This document shows positions 41,880 to 48,244 of a DNA stretch of 48,244 nucleotides, in pieces. The notes beneath the pieces are model-generated. The model worked only from the letters and a program-made list of their open reading frames with translations, was not told where the DNA came from and did no database searches. The position numbers were made by a program, and so were the translations under genes. Source of the stretch: JAHEFX01 sp964614585 (GTDB lineage Bacteria > Actinomycetota > Acidimicrobiia > Spongiisociales > JAENVV01); NCBI GenBank assembly GCA_964614585.1, contig CAZTLW010000004.1, forward strand, positions 1-48,244. Direction: 5' to 3'. Position 1 is the first letter of the stretch, and every line of letters starts with the position of its first letter.

Positions 41880-43120
41880 GAGAAGTCGTCGCCGACGATA
41901 ACCGTCACGTCGACGATGAGGCTCGGCTGCCGTTGCTCGATGCGCACCTCGCCGAAGCCGAGCAACTCGGCGACCGACACGGCCACCGTCTGGTTCTCGA
42001 TGGTGTGGCCGACGATGCGGGTGACGTCGACGTCGGTGGTGTCGGCGTTGTCGGTGCGCACGACCCGGTAGCCGTCGCGCACGAGGGCGGCGGCGACCGG
42101 GCCGGTGATCCCCACCTCCCCGGTGCCGTTGAGGATCTCGACCCGGGGCCGCTCGCCGACGGCGAGGTCGAGCCACGGGATCCGGGCATCGACGAATGCC
42201 TCGGCATCGCCGACTTGCAGGCGGTAGCGCTCGGCACCGGTGCCGAGGGTGTCGACGGGTTCGACGGGAGCAGCGGTCACGGTGGCGGCTTCGTCGGCGG
42301 CGATCGCCTCGAGCACGGAGCGGGCCCCCACGGTGTCGCCCGCGGCTCCTTCGAGCAGGTCGAGCACCAGCGACTCGTCCGACGTCGCCCGGTCCAGCAC
42401 CTCCCGCCAGACGAGGCCCTGGCGGACGAGCCAGGACAGCTGGTCGTCCGTGCCCTGTTGGGTGAGGATGCGTTCCACCGCGGCGGCGTCGCGCTCGGCG
42501 GCCCCGGCCCCCGCGGCGACGACCTGGTCGTCGCCGTCGGCGACGATGAGCGGCTGGGGCAGGTTGATGGTGGCACCGGCAATCGGTCCGGCCAGCGCGG
42601 CCGCCTCCACGACCACCGTGGCGTCGACGCGGGCGCCGAGCAGGTTGGTCAGCGTGAGTGCCGGGAGGTCGGCATCGTCGACTCCGGCAGCGAAGGCAAG
42701 GTCCCACGAGCCGTAGCCGGGCACGATGGCAGCCATCGACCCGGGGAAGAGCACCACGGTGTCGGCGGCATCGGGATGGGCGGCGGCGAGGGCGAACCCG
42801 ATCGTCTCGCCCTCGTGGGCGAGCAACACCAGCACCGACTCTCCCTCCCCGGCGAGCGGGGCGGCCTCGGGCACGGCCTCGGGCTCCGGCTCCCGTTCGA
42901 TCCACCAGACCGATCCGACCACCGAGACCGTCACGAGGGCGACGGCACCGACGAGGGCCCAGGCGATCCGACGCAGACCACGGGCGCGGCGATCCCGGTC
43001 GGCGTCCCGACGCAGATCACGGGCCGAGGGCGGCCGCGGTGGGGGCTTTGCCTGCCCTCGGCGGTGGCGGGGGCCGGCGTCGGTGGGGGCATCGGTCAGG
43101 GTGTCGACGTCATCGTTCAT
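41876..43120 (-). CDS. LytR C-terminal-domain protein with degenerate LCP-like region
   Basis: The 414-aa protein has a charged cytosolic N-terminus, one transmembrane helix (WALVGAVALVTVSVVGSVWW, near residue 55), a region of about 220 residues and a LytR_C domain (VEILNGTGEVGITGPVAAALVRDGYRV to near the end). The middle region follows the spacing of an LCP phosphotransferase domain (VVLFPGSMAAIVPGYGSWDLAFA, then LLGARVDATVVVEA), but the Arg-Asp catalytic segment of LCP enzymes is replaced. It therefore looks like a pseudoenzyme or a cell-wall-binding scaffold. The ATG at 43118-43120 overlaps nadD by 11 nt. Confidence 0.8.
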   Translation of the reverse strand: MNDDVDTLTDAPTDAGPRHRRGQAKPPPRPPSARDLRRDADRDRRARGLRRIAWALVGAVALVTVSVVGSVWWIEREPEPEAVPEAAPLAGEGESVLVLLAHEGETIGFALAAAHPDAADTVVLFPGSMAAIVPGYGSWDLAFAAGVDDADLPALTLTNLLGARVDATVVVEAAALAGPIAGATINLPQPLIVADGDDQVVAAGAGAAERDAAAVERILTQQGTDDQLSWLVRQGLVWREVLDRATSDESLVLDLLEGAAGDTVGARSVLEAIAADEAATVTAAPVEPVDTLGTGAERYRLQVGDAEAFVDARIPWLDLAVGERPRVEILNGTGEVGITGPVAAALVRDGYRVVRTDNADTTDVDVTRIVGHTIENQTVAVSVAELLGFGEVRIEQRQPSLIVDVTVIVGDDFS

Positions 43121-43682
43121 AGAGCTGCCTCGAGATGGCGTAGGCCCGGACGGGGTCGGGCACGAGATGTCGGGTGGACAGGCCGACCGCGAAGCGGCGG
43201 CGCAGGTCGGTCGCCGAGATGGCCAGCTCCGGCGTGTCGAGCCAGGTGACGGTGCGACCGAGCGCCGCCTCCACGTCGCCGTGGGTGGTGCCCGGTCGGG
43301 GAGCGACCGCGATCTCGACGTCGTCGAACGCCTCGGCCCGGTGCCAGCCGGGGATCCCGGCGGCTGCGTCGGCACCCAGCACGAGCACCGCCGTCACGCC
43401 GTCGGCCTGCCAGGCCTCCAGCGTGTCGACCGTGTACGTGGGACCGTCGCGCCGAACCTCGGAGTCATCGATGAGCATCCCATCCATTCCATCGACCGCC
43501 AGCGTGGTCATCTGGAGGCGATCGTCGGCGGGCGCCACGGTGGAGCCCGCCTTCTGCCACGGATCGCCGGCGGTGACCCAGACCACGTCGGCGACGTCGA
43601 GTTGGTCGAGGGCGGCGTCGGCCATGACGAGGTGACCGAGGTGGGGAGGGTCGAAGGTGCCGCCGAAGAGGCCTCGTCGCAT
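43110..43682 (-). CDS. nadD: Nicotinate-nucleotide adenylyltransferase
   Basis: NadD adenylates nicotinate mononucleotide in NAD synthesis. The 190-aa protein has GGTFDPPHLGHLVMA with the nucleotidyltransferase HxGH motif, VTAGDPWQKAG, TVDTLEAWQ, and the C-terminal ISATDLRRRFAVGLSTRHLVPDPV, all typical. The ATG at 43680-43682 was chosen over one four codons upstream because TATGCT lies exactly 7 nt before it. The order nadD, LytR_C protein, rsfS continues downstream. Confidence 0.96.
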   Translation of the reverse strand: MRRGLFGGTFDPPHLGHLVMADAALDQLDVADVVWVTAGDPWQKAGSTVAPADDRLQMTTLAVDGMDGMLIDDSEVRRDGPTYTVDTLEAWQADGVTAVLVLGADAAAGIPGWHRAEAFDDVEIAVAPRPGTTHGDVEAALGRTVTWLDTPELAISATDLRRRFAVGLSTRHLVPDPVRAYAISRQLYER

Positions 43683-43689
43683 GTCGCCG

Positions 43690-43695
43690 AGCATA
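43690..43695 (-). promoter_or_regulatory. Leaderless-type -10 element of nadD
   Basis: TATGCT on the minus strand, 7 nt before the nadD ATG. It contains an alternative in-frame ATG. Confidence 0.6.
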
Positions 43696-43719
43696 GGACC
43701 GGGAGCAGCCGAATCCCCG

Positions 43720-44217
43720 TCAAGGCAGTGGCACCAGGCGTACCGCCCCGGCCGGCCCGGCCGCCGCGCACCCGAGCAGCGGGAGTGGGTCCACGTAGCG
43801 TCCGTCGATGCGGGCCGACACGTGGACGGATGGACGCCCGTCGTGGACGCCGGAGCGGGCGATGCGCTGGCCCGCCGCCACCGGGGTGCCCGCCACGACC
43901 AGGCGCTCACCGACCGACGACACCGTGGTCTTGAGCCCACCCCCGTGGTCGACCGTCACCGCAACGGTGCCCGCCACCTCGCCCGAGAAGCTGACCACCC
44001 CCGGTCCGGCTGCCCGCACCGTGCTGCCCTCGGGCGCCGCCAGGTCGACGCCCCAATGTCCCCCGAACCGTCCCACCGGGGCGAACCCGGCCACCACCGC
44101 CCCCTCCACCGGCCACTCGAGCCCGACACAGTCCCCCGAAGCGACGGGCGAGGGCACGGCGAGAAGCACGAGCAGCAGGGCAACGACGACCACGATCCGC
44201 ACCGACGACCTTCCCAC
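43720..44217 (-). CDS. M23-type peptidase-like protein lacking the catalytic His
   Basis: The 165-aa protein has a signal peptide (residues about 1-27) and a LytM/M23 peptidase fold. The metal ligands H54 and D58 are in GHWGVDLAAPEG and the final ligand H132 in SVHVSARIDG, but the preceding residue of the HxH motif, normally the catalytic histidine, is Ser130. It is short and has no wall-binding domain. It may be an inactive activator of a cell-wall hydrolase, as with EnvC-type proteins, or a divergent active enzyme. The GTG at 44215-44217 follows a purine-rich GGTGGGGGA. It is 37 nt upstream of nadD. Confidence 0.82.
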   Translation of the reverse strand: MGRSSVRIVVVVALLLVLLAVPSPVASGDCVGLEWPVEGAVVAGFAPVGRFGGHWGVDLAAPEGSTVRAAGPGVVSFSGEVAGTVAVTVDHGGGLKTTVSSVGERLVVAGTPVAAGQRIARSGVHDGRPSVHVSARIDGRYVDPLPLLGCAAAGPAGAVRLVPLP

Positions 44218-44271
44218 TCCCCCACCGGCCGTGCGTCGTCACGGTAGGTGCCGTCAGCGGGGAGCGGAAGG

Positions 44272-44327
44272 GGTACGACGGTACGACGGTACGACGGTAC
44301 GACGGTACGACGGTACGACGGTACGAC
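44272..44327. repeat. Octamer array GGTACGAC x7
   Basis: Seven perfect consecutive copies of GGTACGAC (56 bp) in the spacer between the M23-like gene and the receiver-domain gene. No coding role is evident. Such a perfect array could vary in copy number by slippage. Confidence 0.92.
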
Positions 44328-44350
44328 GAGGATCTACCGCTTCCGTCCGT

Positions 44351-44380
44351 AGTACCAAGTACCGAAGTACCGAAGTACCG
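44351..44380. repeat. Second array, AGTACCGA-like x4
   Basis: AGTACCA, AGTACCGA, AGTACCGA and AGTACCG occur in a row, 23 bp from the GGTACGAC array and overlapping the hairpin at the receiver-gene stop. Confidence 0.85.
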
Positions 44381-44397
44381 GCGCCGTCAGGCGCCGG
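44378..44397 (-). terminator. Hairpin across the receiver-gene stop codon
   Basis: CCGGCGCC, GTCA loop, and its complement form a perfect 8-bp stem in which the loop contains the TGA stop codon of the receiver-domain gene. It lacks a U-tract. Confidence 0.6.
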
Positions 44398-44764
44398 CCC
44401 CGAGCAGTCGCTCCACCTCGGCGCGGAAGTCGCCCGGCTGGAACGGCTTGGTCACGAACCCGTCGGCGCCACCCTCGGTGGCCCGGCGACGAGACTCCTC
44501 CTCGGCGTGGGCGGTGAGCACCAGCACGGGCAGGTTGGCAGTCGGCCCGTCGGCCCGGAGATGCCGCAGGACCTCCCAGCCATCCATCTCGGGGAGGCCG
44601 ATGTCCAGCACCAGGAGGTCGGGCAGGTTGGCCCGAGCCGCTTCGAGGCCGCTGGGTCCGTCCTCGGCCGCCGCCAACTCGACGTCGATCGGGCGGAGGC
44701 ACACCTCGATGAGCCGGCGGATGCCGGGCGAGTCCTCGACGACGAGCACACGGGGACGTCCCAC
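44387..44764 (-). CDS. Stand-alone response regulator receiver domain
   Basis: The 125-aa protein is a single CheY-like receiver: acidic pair E10-D11, phosphoacceptor D54 in LLVLDIGLPEMDGWEVL, T84 in LVLTAH, and K106 in VTKPF. There is no output domain, so it acts by protein contact or phosphotransfer. The GTG at 44762-44764 is preceded by TAGCCT at a distance of 8 nt, and an upstream extension of about 190 residues in the open frame is shadow of the VWA gene. No histidine kinase is in the window. Confidence 0.92.
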   Translation of the reverse strand: MGRPRVLVVEDSPGIRRLIEVCLRPIDVELAAAEDGPSGLEAARANLPDLLVLDIGLPEMDGWEVLRHLRADGPTANLPVLVLTAHAEEESRRRATEGGADGFVTKPFQPGDFRAEVERLLGAGA

Positions 44765-44772
44765 GGCGCCGC

Positions 44773-44778
44773 AGGCTA
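44773..44778 (-). promoter_or_regulatory. Leaderless-type -10 element of the receiver gene
   Basis: TAGCCT on the minus strand, 8 nt before the GTG start. Confidence 0.55.
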
Positions 44779-44808
44779 TCGGCCCGAACCCGAGGACCGA
44801 AGGACTCG

Positions 44809-46269
44809 TCAGGGGCGCACGCGGGGCCGGGGCAGCGCGACCTGCTCGATGAAGTGCTCGAGCTGGCGGAGCGTCCGCACCTCGAAGACGCCGTCGCAGT
44901 GGACCGCGTACCGACCCATGACGGAGTCGCCGGTGTCCCAGTAGGCCCGCGGCTCGGGGTTGAGCCAGTAAAGGCCACGGGAGGCATGGCGGATCCCGGC
45001 GAGCACCTCGGCGTTGGGGGTGCGGTAGTTGGCCCGGGCGTCCCCGGCGACGATGACCACCGACCGGGGGGTGAGGGCATCGCCGTACCGCTCCCAGAAC
45101 TGCTGGAGGGCGCGGCCGTAGTCGCTGTGGCCGTCGAGGTAGACGACCTCGGCCTCGGTCGAGACCCGACTCAGCGCGGCGCCGAAGTCGACGTCGTGGC
45201 CGAAGAACTCGGTGACCTCGTCCAGCGAGTCGATGAAGGCAAAGGAGCGCAGCTTCGAGAAGTGGGCGTTCATGGCGTAGGTGAAGTGGAGGGTGAACCG
45301 CGAGAACGTGGCCATGGAGCCGGAGATGTCGCACAGCAGGAAGATCTCGGGGCGGGCGATGCGCGGCGAGCGGAAGACCGGCTCCACCGGGACGCCGCCG
45401 GACGCGAGCGAATGGCGCATCGTCTTGCGGAAATCGAGCCGCCCGTCCCGCCGCCGCTTGCGCCGCTGGGCGAGCCGGGTCGCCAGCTTGCGGGTGAGTG
45501 GCCGGATCGCCGCCTCCAACTGCGCCAGATCGGTGCGGGTGGCATGCATGAGGTCGACGTCCTCCAGCAACGGCTTGCGGAGGGTCTTGGCCACGGCCTC
45601 CCGTCCCCGGTCGGCCACCAGTTGCCGCCGGATCTCCGCCTCGAGCTCGGACCGCAGGTCGCCGACCCTCGCCTCGGCCTCCTCCCGGGCGAGCCGCTCG
45701 GCGAGTCCGTCGGGGGCGTCGGCGGTCAGCTCCGCCTCGAGCCGGCCCCGCAACCCGTCGACGTCGAGCTGGCGCAGCGTCCGGTACAGGTAGTAGGTGC
45801 CCCCGACGGGCCGTCCGGGTTCGATGCCGGCCAGTTCCTCGACGGCCTCGGCGGCCAGACTGGCCATGGCGGCCCGGTCGGCGGCGGCCATGGCCCGGAA
45901 CAGGGCATCCCGCAACGCCTCGAGGTCCACCTCCCCGCCACCGCCGCCACCACGGCCGGGGGGACCATCGCCGCCGGCGCCGCGGCGGGACCGTGACCGA
46001 TCGTCGGCGTCCTCGTCCCCGTCAGGGGTCCCATCCTCGCCCGGCGGGTCACGGTGGAGGGCGAAGAAGACCTCGAAAGCGGTGTCGAAGGCGGCGTGGT
46101 GTCGCTCGTTCTTCACGAGCGTGGACCCGAGTGCCGTCTTCACCGCGGCACGATCACCGATGTCGACGTGGCGGAGGGCGTCGGCGGCGTCGATGGCCTC
46201 GACCATCGAGACCGGGATGCCGGCCGCCCGGAGCTCCTGGACGAAGGCGGTGAGGACGTCGAGCAGCAT
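44809..46269 (-). CDS. VWA-domain CoxE-like protein
   Basis: The 486-aa protein carries a C-terminal von Willebrand A domain with a MIDAS-type IFLLCDISGSMATFS, preceded by a long helical, acidic region with a Gly-rich stretch (GGDGPPGRGGGGGGE near residue 105). Its order next to a MoxR ATPase matches the MoxR-VWA pairs thought to remodel metalloproteins or other client proteins; in CO-dehydrogenase operons CoxE has this role. No such enzyme is adjacent here. The ATG at 46267-46269 overlaps the MoxR stop by one base (TGATG), so the two are coupled. Confidence 0.9.
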   Translation of the reverse strand: MLLDVLTAFVQELRAAGIPVSMVEAIDAADALRHVDIGDRAAVKTALGSTLVKNERHHAAFDTAFEVFFALHRDPPGEDGTPDGDEDADDRSRSRRGAGGDGPPGRGGGGGGEVDLEALRDALFRAMAAADRAAMASLAAEAVEELAGIEPGRPVGGTYYLYRTLRQLDVDGLRGRLEAELTADAPDGLAERLAREEAEARVGDLRSELEAEIRRQLVADRGREAVAKTLRKPLLEDVDLMHATRTDLAQLEAAIRPLTRKLATRLAQRRKRRRDGRLDFRKTMRHSLASGGVPVEPVFRSPRIARPEIFLLCDISGSMATFSRFTLHFTYAMNAHFSKLRSFAFIDSLDEVTEFFGHDVDFGAALSRVSTEAEVVYLDGHSDYGRALQQFWERYGDALTPRSVVIVAGDARANYRTPNAEVLAGIRHASRGLYWLNPEPRAYWDTGDSVMGRYAVHCDGVFEVRTLRQLEHFIEQVALPRPRVRP

Positions 46270-47129
46270 CAGGCGGACGCGTCGACGAGCTCCCGGCGGG
46301 CGATCTCGAGGTCCGTCTGGTACTTGAGCAGCACGTGCAGCGTGTCGTCGAGGACCGCCGAATCGACGGTCTCGACCCCGAGCGCCAGCAGCGTCCGGGC
46401 CCAGTCGATCGACTCCGACACCGACGGCGCCTTCTTGAGGTCCAGGTCGCGGATCGACGCCACGACCCGCGCCACCTGCTCGGCGAGCACCGCCGGGAGG
46501 TCGGCGACCCGGGCGAGCAGGATCTCCCGCTCCCGATCGATCGTCGGGTAGCCGATGTGGAGGAAGAGACAGCGACGCTTCAGCGCCTCCGAGAGCTCAC
46601 GGGTGTTGTTGGAAGTGAGGAGCACGAGGGGCCGGGTCCGGGCGACCATCGTCCCGAGCTCGGGGACGGACACCTGGAAGTCGGAGAGGACCTCCAACAG
46701 CAGCGCCTCGGTCTCGACCTCGACCCGATCGATCTCGTCGATGAGCAGCACGACGGGCTGCTCCGACAGGATCCCCTGGAGCAGGGGCCGGGCCAGGAGG
46801 AACTCCTCGGAGAAGATGTCCGACTCGAGCGACTCCCACGACTCGTCCTGGCCGGCCTGGATCCGCAGGAGCTGCTTCTTGTAGTTCCACTCGTAGATGG
46901 CCTTCGCCTCGTCGAGCCCCTCGTAGCACTGCAGGCGGACCAGTCGTCGTCCCAGGATGGCCGCCAGCGCCTTGGCGAGCTCCGTCTTGCCGACGCCGGC
47001 AGGACCCTCGACGAGGATCGGCTTGCCGAGGCGGTCGGCGAGGAAGACGACCTGGCTGATGCGATCGTCGGCGAGGTAGTCGACGCCGGCGAGGGCGTCG
47101 CGGACCTCGGCGGGCCCGGTGAGTTCCAT
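46269..47129 (-). CDS. MoxR-type AAA+ ATPase
   Basis: The 286-aa protein has Walker A EGPAGVGKTELAKALA, Walker B VVLLIDEIDRVE, sensor 1 VLLTSNNTREL and the C-terminal lid. It belongs to the MoxR/CoxD group, which acts with a VWA protein to activate or assemble client proteins. The ATG at 47127-47129 (codon 16 of the longest frame) is preferred because AGGA lies about 6 nt upstream and the family motif EVRDALAGVDYLADDR begins just after. An ATG at 47172-47174 overlapping the meaB stop is the alternative. Confidence 0.9.
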   Translation of the reverse strand: MELTGPAEVRDALAGVDYLADDRISQVVFLADRLGKPILVEGPAGVGKTELAKALAAILGRRLVRLQCYEGLDEAKAIYEWNYKKQLLRIQAGQDESWESLESDIFSEEFLLARPLLQGILSEQPVVLLIDEIDRVEVETEALLLEVLSDFQVSVPELGTMVARTRPLVLLTSNNTRELSEALKRRCLFLHIGYPTIDREREILLARVADLPAVLAEQVARVVASIRDLDLKKAPSVSESIDWARTLLALGVETVDSAVLDDTLHVLLKYQTDLEIARRELVDASA

Positions 47130-47166
47130 GGTGGTCCTGGGTCGGGGAGCGGCCCACGCTACCCGG

Positions 47167-48078
47167 TCAGACATCCGTCCCCGGCGCCGCCAGCCACCGT
47201 CGGGCGGCCTCGTCCACGCCCACGTCGCCGCCGAGGACCTGGTCGACCAGACCCTCGAGCCCCGCGCCGTCGGCGAGCGCCGCCCGGAGTCGCTCCTCGG
47301 CGGCGGCCCGGATGGCGGCCACGATCCGGCGCCGGAGCGCCGCCGGGCCGACGGGATCGGTCGGGACGAGGTCGGCCAACGCTGCGATGCCCTCGCCGGA
47401 GGTGGCCACCGTCAGCAGCACGGGGACCTCGGGTCCATCGGCGAGGGCCAACATGCCCAGCAGGTCCCGGCGGGCGGTCTCGGCTCCCGGGAGGTCGGCC
47501 TTGTTGACGACCAGGACGTCGGCGACCTCGAGGATCCCGGCCTTCATCGCCTGGACGTCGTCACCGGCGCCGGGGGCCACCACCACCACGGTGAGGTCGG
47601 CCACGGCGGCGACATCCACCTCGCTCTGGCCGGCGCCCACCGTCTCGAGCACGACCACGTCGTACCCGGCGGCGTCGACGAGGTCGACGAGGGCGGCGGT
47701 GGTCCAGGCCAGGCCGCCCACCCGACCCCGCGACGCCACCGAGCGCACGAAGACGTCGGCATCGTCGACGTGACCCAGCATCCGCACCCGATCGCCGAGG
47801 ATGGCACCGCCGGACAGGGGACTGGTGGGGTCGACGGCGAGCACCGCCACCCGATGGCCGCGCTCGCGCAGCGCCCCGACGACCACCGACACCAGCGTGG
47901 ACTTGCCGGCACCCGGCGGGCCGGTGACCCCGACGATGGGGATCCCCCGGCGGGCGTGGGCCGCCGCCACCGACACGTCGTGGGCGCCGGGCCGGCGGTC
48001 CTCGACCATCGACACCGCCCGGGCGAGGGCCCGCCGGTCCCCGGCGAGGAGTCCTTCGATGACGACGGCGGTGTCCAT
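47167..48078 (-). CDS. meaB: MeaB/ArgK-type G3E GTPase
   Basis: MeaB is the GTPase chaperone of methylmalonyl-CoA mutase, gating adenosylcobalamin delivery. The 303-aa protein has P-loop GPPGAGKST, VDPTSPLSGGAILGDRVRM, FVRSVASRGRVGGLAWTT, ETVGAGQSEVDVA and NKADLPG, the full family pattern. The mutase subunits are not in the window; they usually lie next to it, so they may be just beyond 48244 or elsewhere. The ATG at 48076-48078 is 6 nt after a TACCGT hexamer, with no Shine-Dalgarno sequence. Confidence 0.94.
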   Translation of the reverse strand: MDTAVVIEGLLAGDRRALARAVSMVEDRRPGAHDVSVAAAHARRGIPIVGVTGPPGAGKSTLVSVVVGALRERGHRVAVLAVDPTSPLSGGAILGDRVRMLGHVDDADVFVRSVASRGRVGGLAWTTAALVDLVDAAGYDVVVLETVGAGQSEVDVAAVADLTVVVVAPGAGDDVQAMKAGILEVADVLVVNKADLPGAETARRDLLGMLALADGPEVPVLLTVATSGEGIAALADLVPTDPVGPAALRRRIVAAIRAAAEERLRAALADGAGLEGLVDQVLGGDVGVDEAARRWLAAPGTDV

Positions 48079-48084
48079 GCCCCG

Positions 48085-48090
48085 ACGGTA
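48085..48090 (-). promoter_or_regulatory. Leaderless-type -10 element of meaB
   Basis: TACCGT on the minus strand, 6 nt before the ATG. Confidence 0.5.
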
Positions 48091-48112
48091 CCGGAGCGAC
48101 CGAGTGTGGGGG

Positions 48113-48126
48113 ATCCCCCGCGGGGG
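48113..48126. repeat. Small GC-rich palindrome near the right edge
   Basis: TCCCCCGCGGGGGA is a perfect 14-bp palindrome. The region 48091-48244 holds no convincing gene. Confidence 0.55.
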
Positions 48127-48184
48127 ACCCGTCGCGGTTCACGCCCGACACATCGACGTCCACCGAAACACCGCCAGCAGAAGA

Positions 48185-48203
48185 AATCCCCCCGGAGGGG
48201 GGA
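48185..48203. terminator. Hairpin at the right edge
   Basis: ATCCCCCC, GGA loop, GGGGGGAT. It may be a terminator for a gene outside the window; direction cannot be told. Confidence 0.5.
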
Positions 48204-48244
48204 TGGGACCCGCCGGCCGACGGAGGAGGCCGGTGGGAGGGGGG

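Noticed and set aside
44272..44380. CRISPR array
   Set aside because: The 8-bp units are contiguous without spacers and there are no cas genes.

Overview
The window is about 48 kb of very GC-rich DNA, densely packed with genes that often overlap by 4 nt (ATGA or GTGA) and often start with GTG. Gene order (leuS, comEA-comEC, holA, rpsT, lepA, hemW, hrcA, dnaJ, rsmE, a BldD-type regulator; nadD, LytR_C protein, rsfS) together with BMP-type and poly-Thr lipoproteins points to an actinobacterium, most likely an uncultured or marine/freshwater Acidimicrobiia-like lineage. The class-level assignment is inference. No phage, transposon or CRISPR array was seen.

Layout. 1-7.2 kb: a minus-strand operon phoH, pgpH-like, ybeY, corC-like, era, with a HIT protein and a BldD-like regulator upstream. 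7.2-13 kb: lepA, hemW, hrcA, dnaJ, rsmE (protein synthesis, radical-SAM heme chaperone, heat-shock control, rRNA methylation). 13-19.3 kb: rpsT facing holA, a divergent dihydropteroate-synthase-like gene, a WS/DGAT acyltransferase and comEC-comEA. 19.3-25.1 kb: a PPK2 kinase, a small HExxH protein, leuS, a molybdopterin-domain protein fused to pentapeptide repeats, and a queuosine-precursor-type transporter. 25.1-26.5 kb: an ArsR repressor and its double-SRPBCC partner behind a striking palindromic operator. 26.6-31.8 kb: a complete BMP-type nucleoside ABC importer. 32-34.4 kb: an ABC exporter and a family-4 uracil-DNA glycosylase. 34.4-41 kb: an accessory stretch with an unrecognised winged-helix protein, a thiolase, a 71-aa conserved small protein, a large BTAD/ATPase regulator and a lipoprotein. 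41-48 kb: a hairpin-dense spacer, tRNA-Ala(GGC), rsfS, a LytR_C protein, nadD, a degenerate M23 protein, a lone receiver domain, a VWA/MoxR pair and a MeaB GTPase.

The strongest new signal is regulatory. At least ten genes have a TANNNT hexamer (TACCCT in four cases) 6-9 nt before a start codon that lacks a Shine-Dalgarno sequence, which is the architecture of leaderless mRNAs. Genes with good Shine-Dalgarno sequences (bldD-like, bmp, the BTAD regulator, lipoprotein) lack this arrangement. Other points of interest are an 18-bp operator lying exactly over the leaderless ArsR start, GTAC-containing 7-8 bp arrays at transcript ends, a SdrD-B-like insert in the PgpH sensor region, an apparently catalytically dead LCP domain between nadD and rsfS, and a BldD homologue with an intact c-di-GMP signature.
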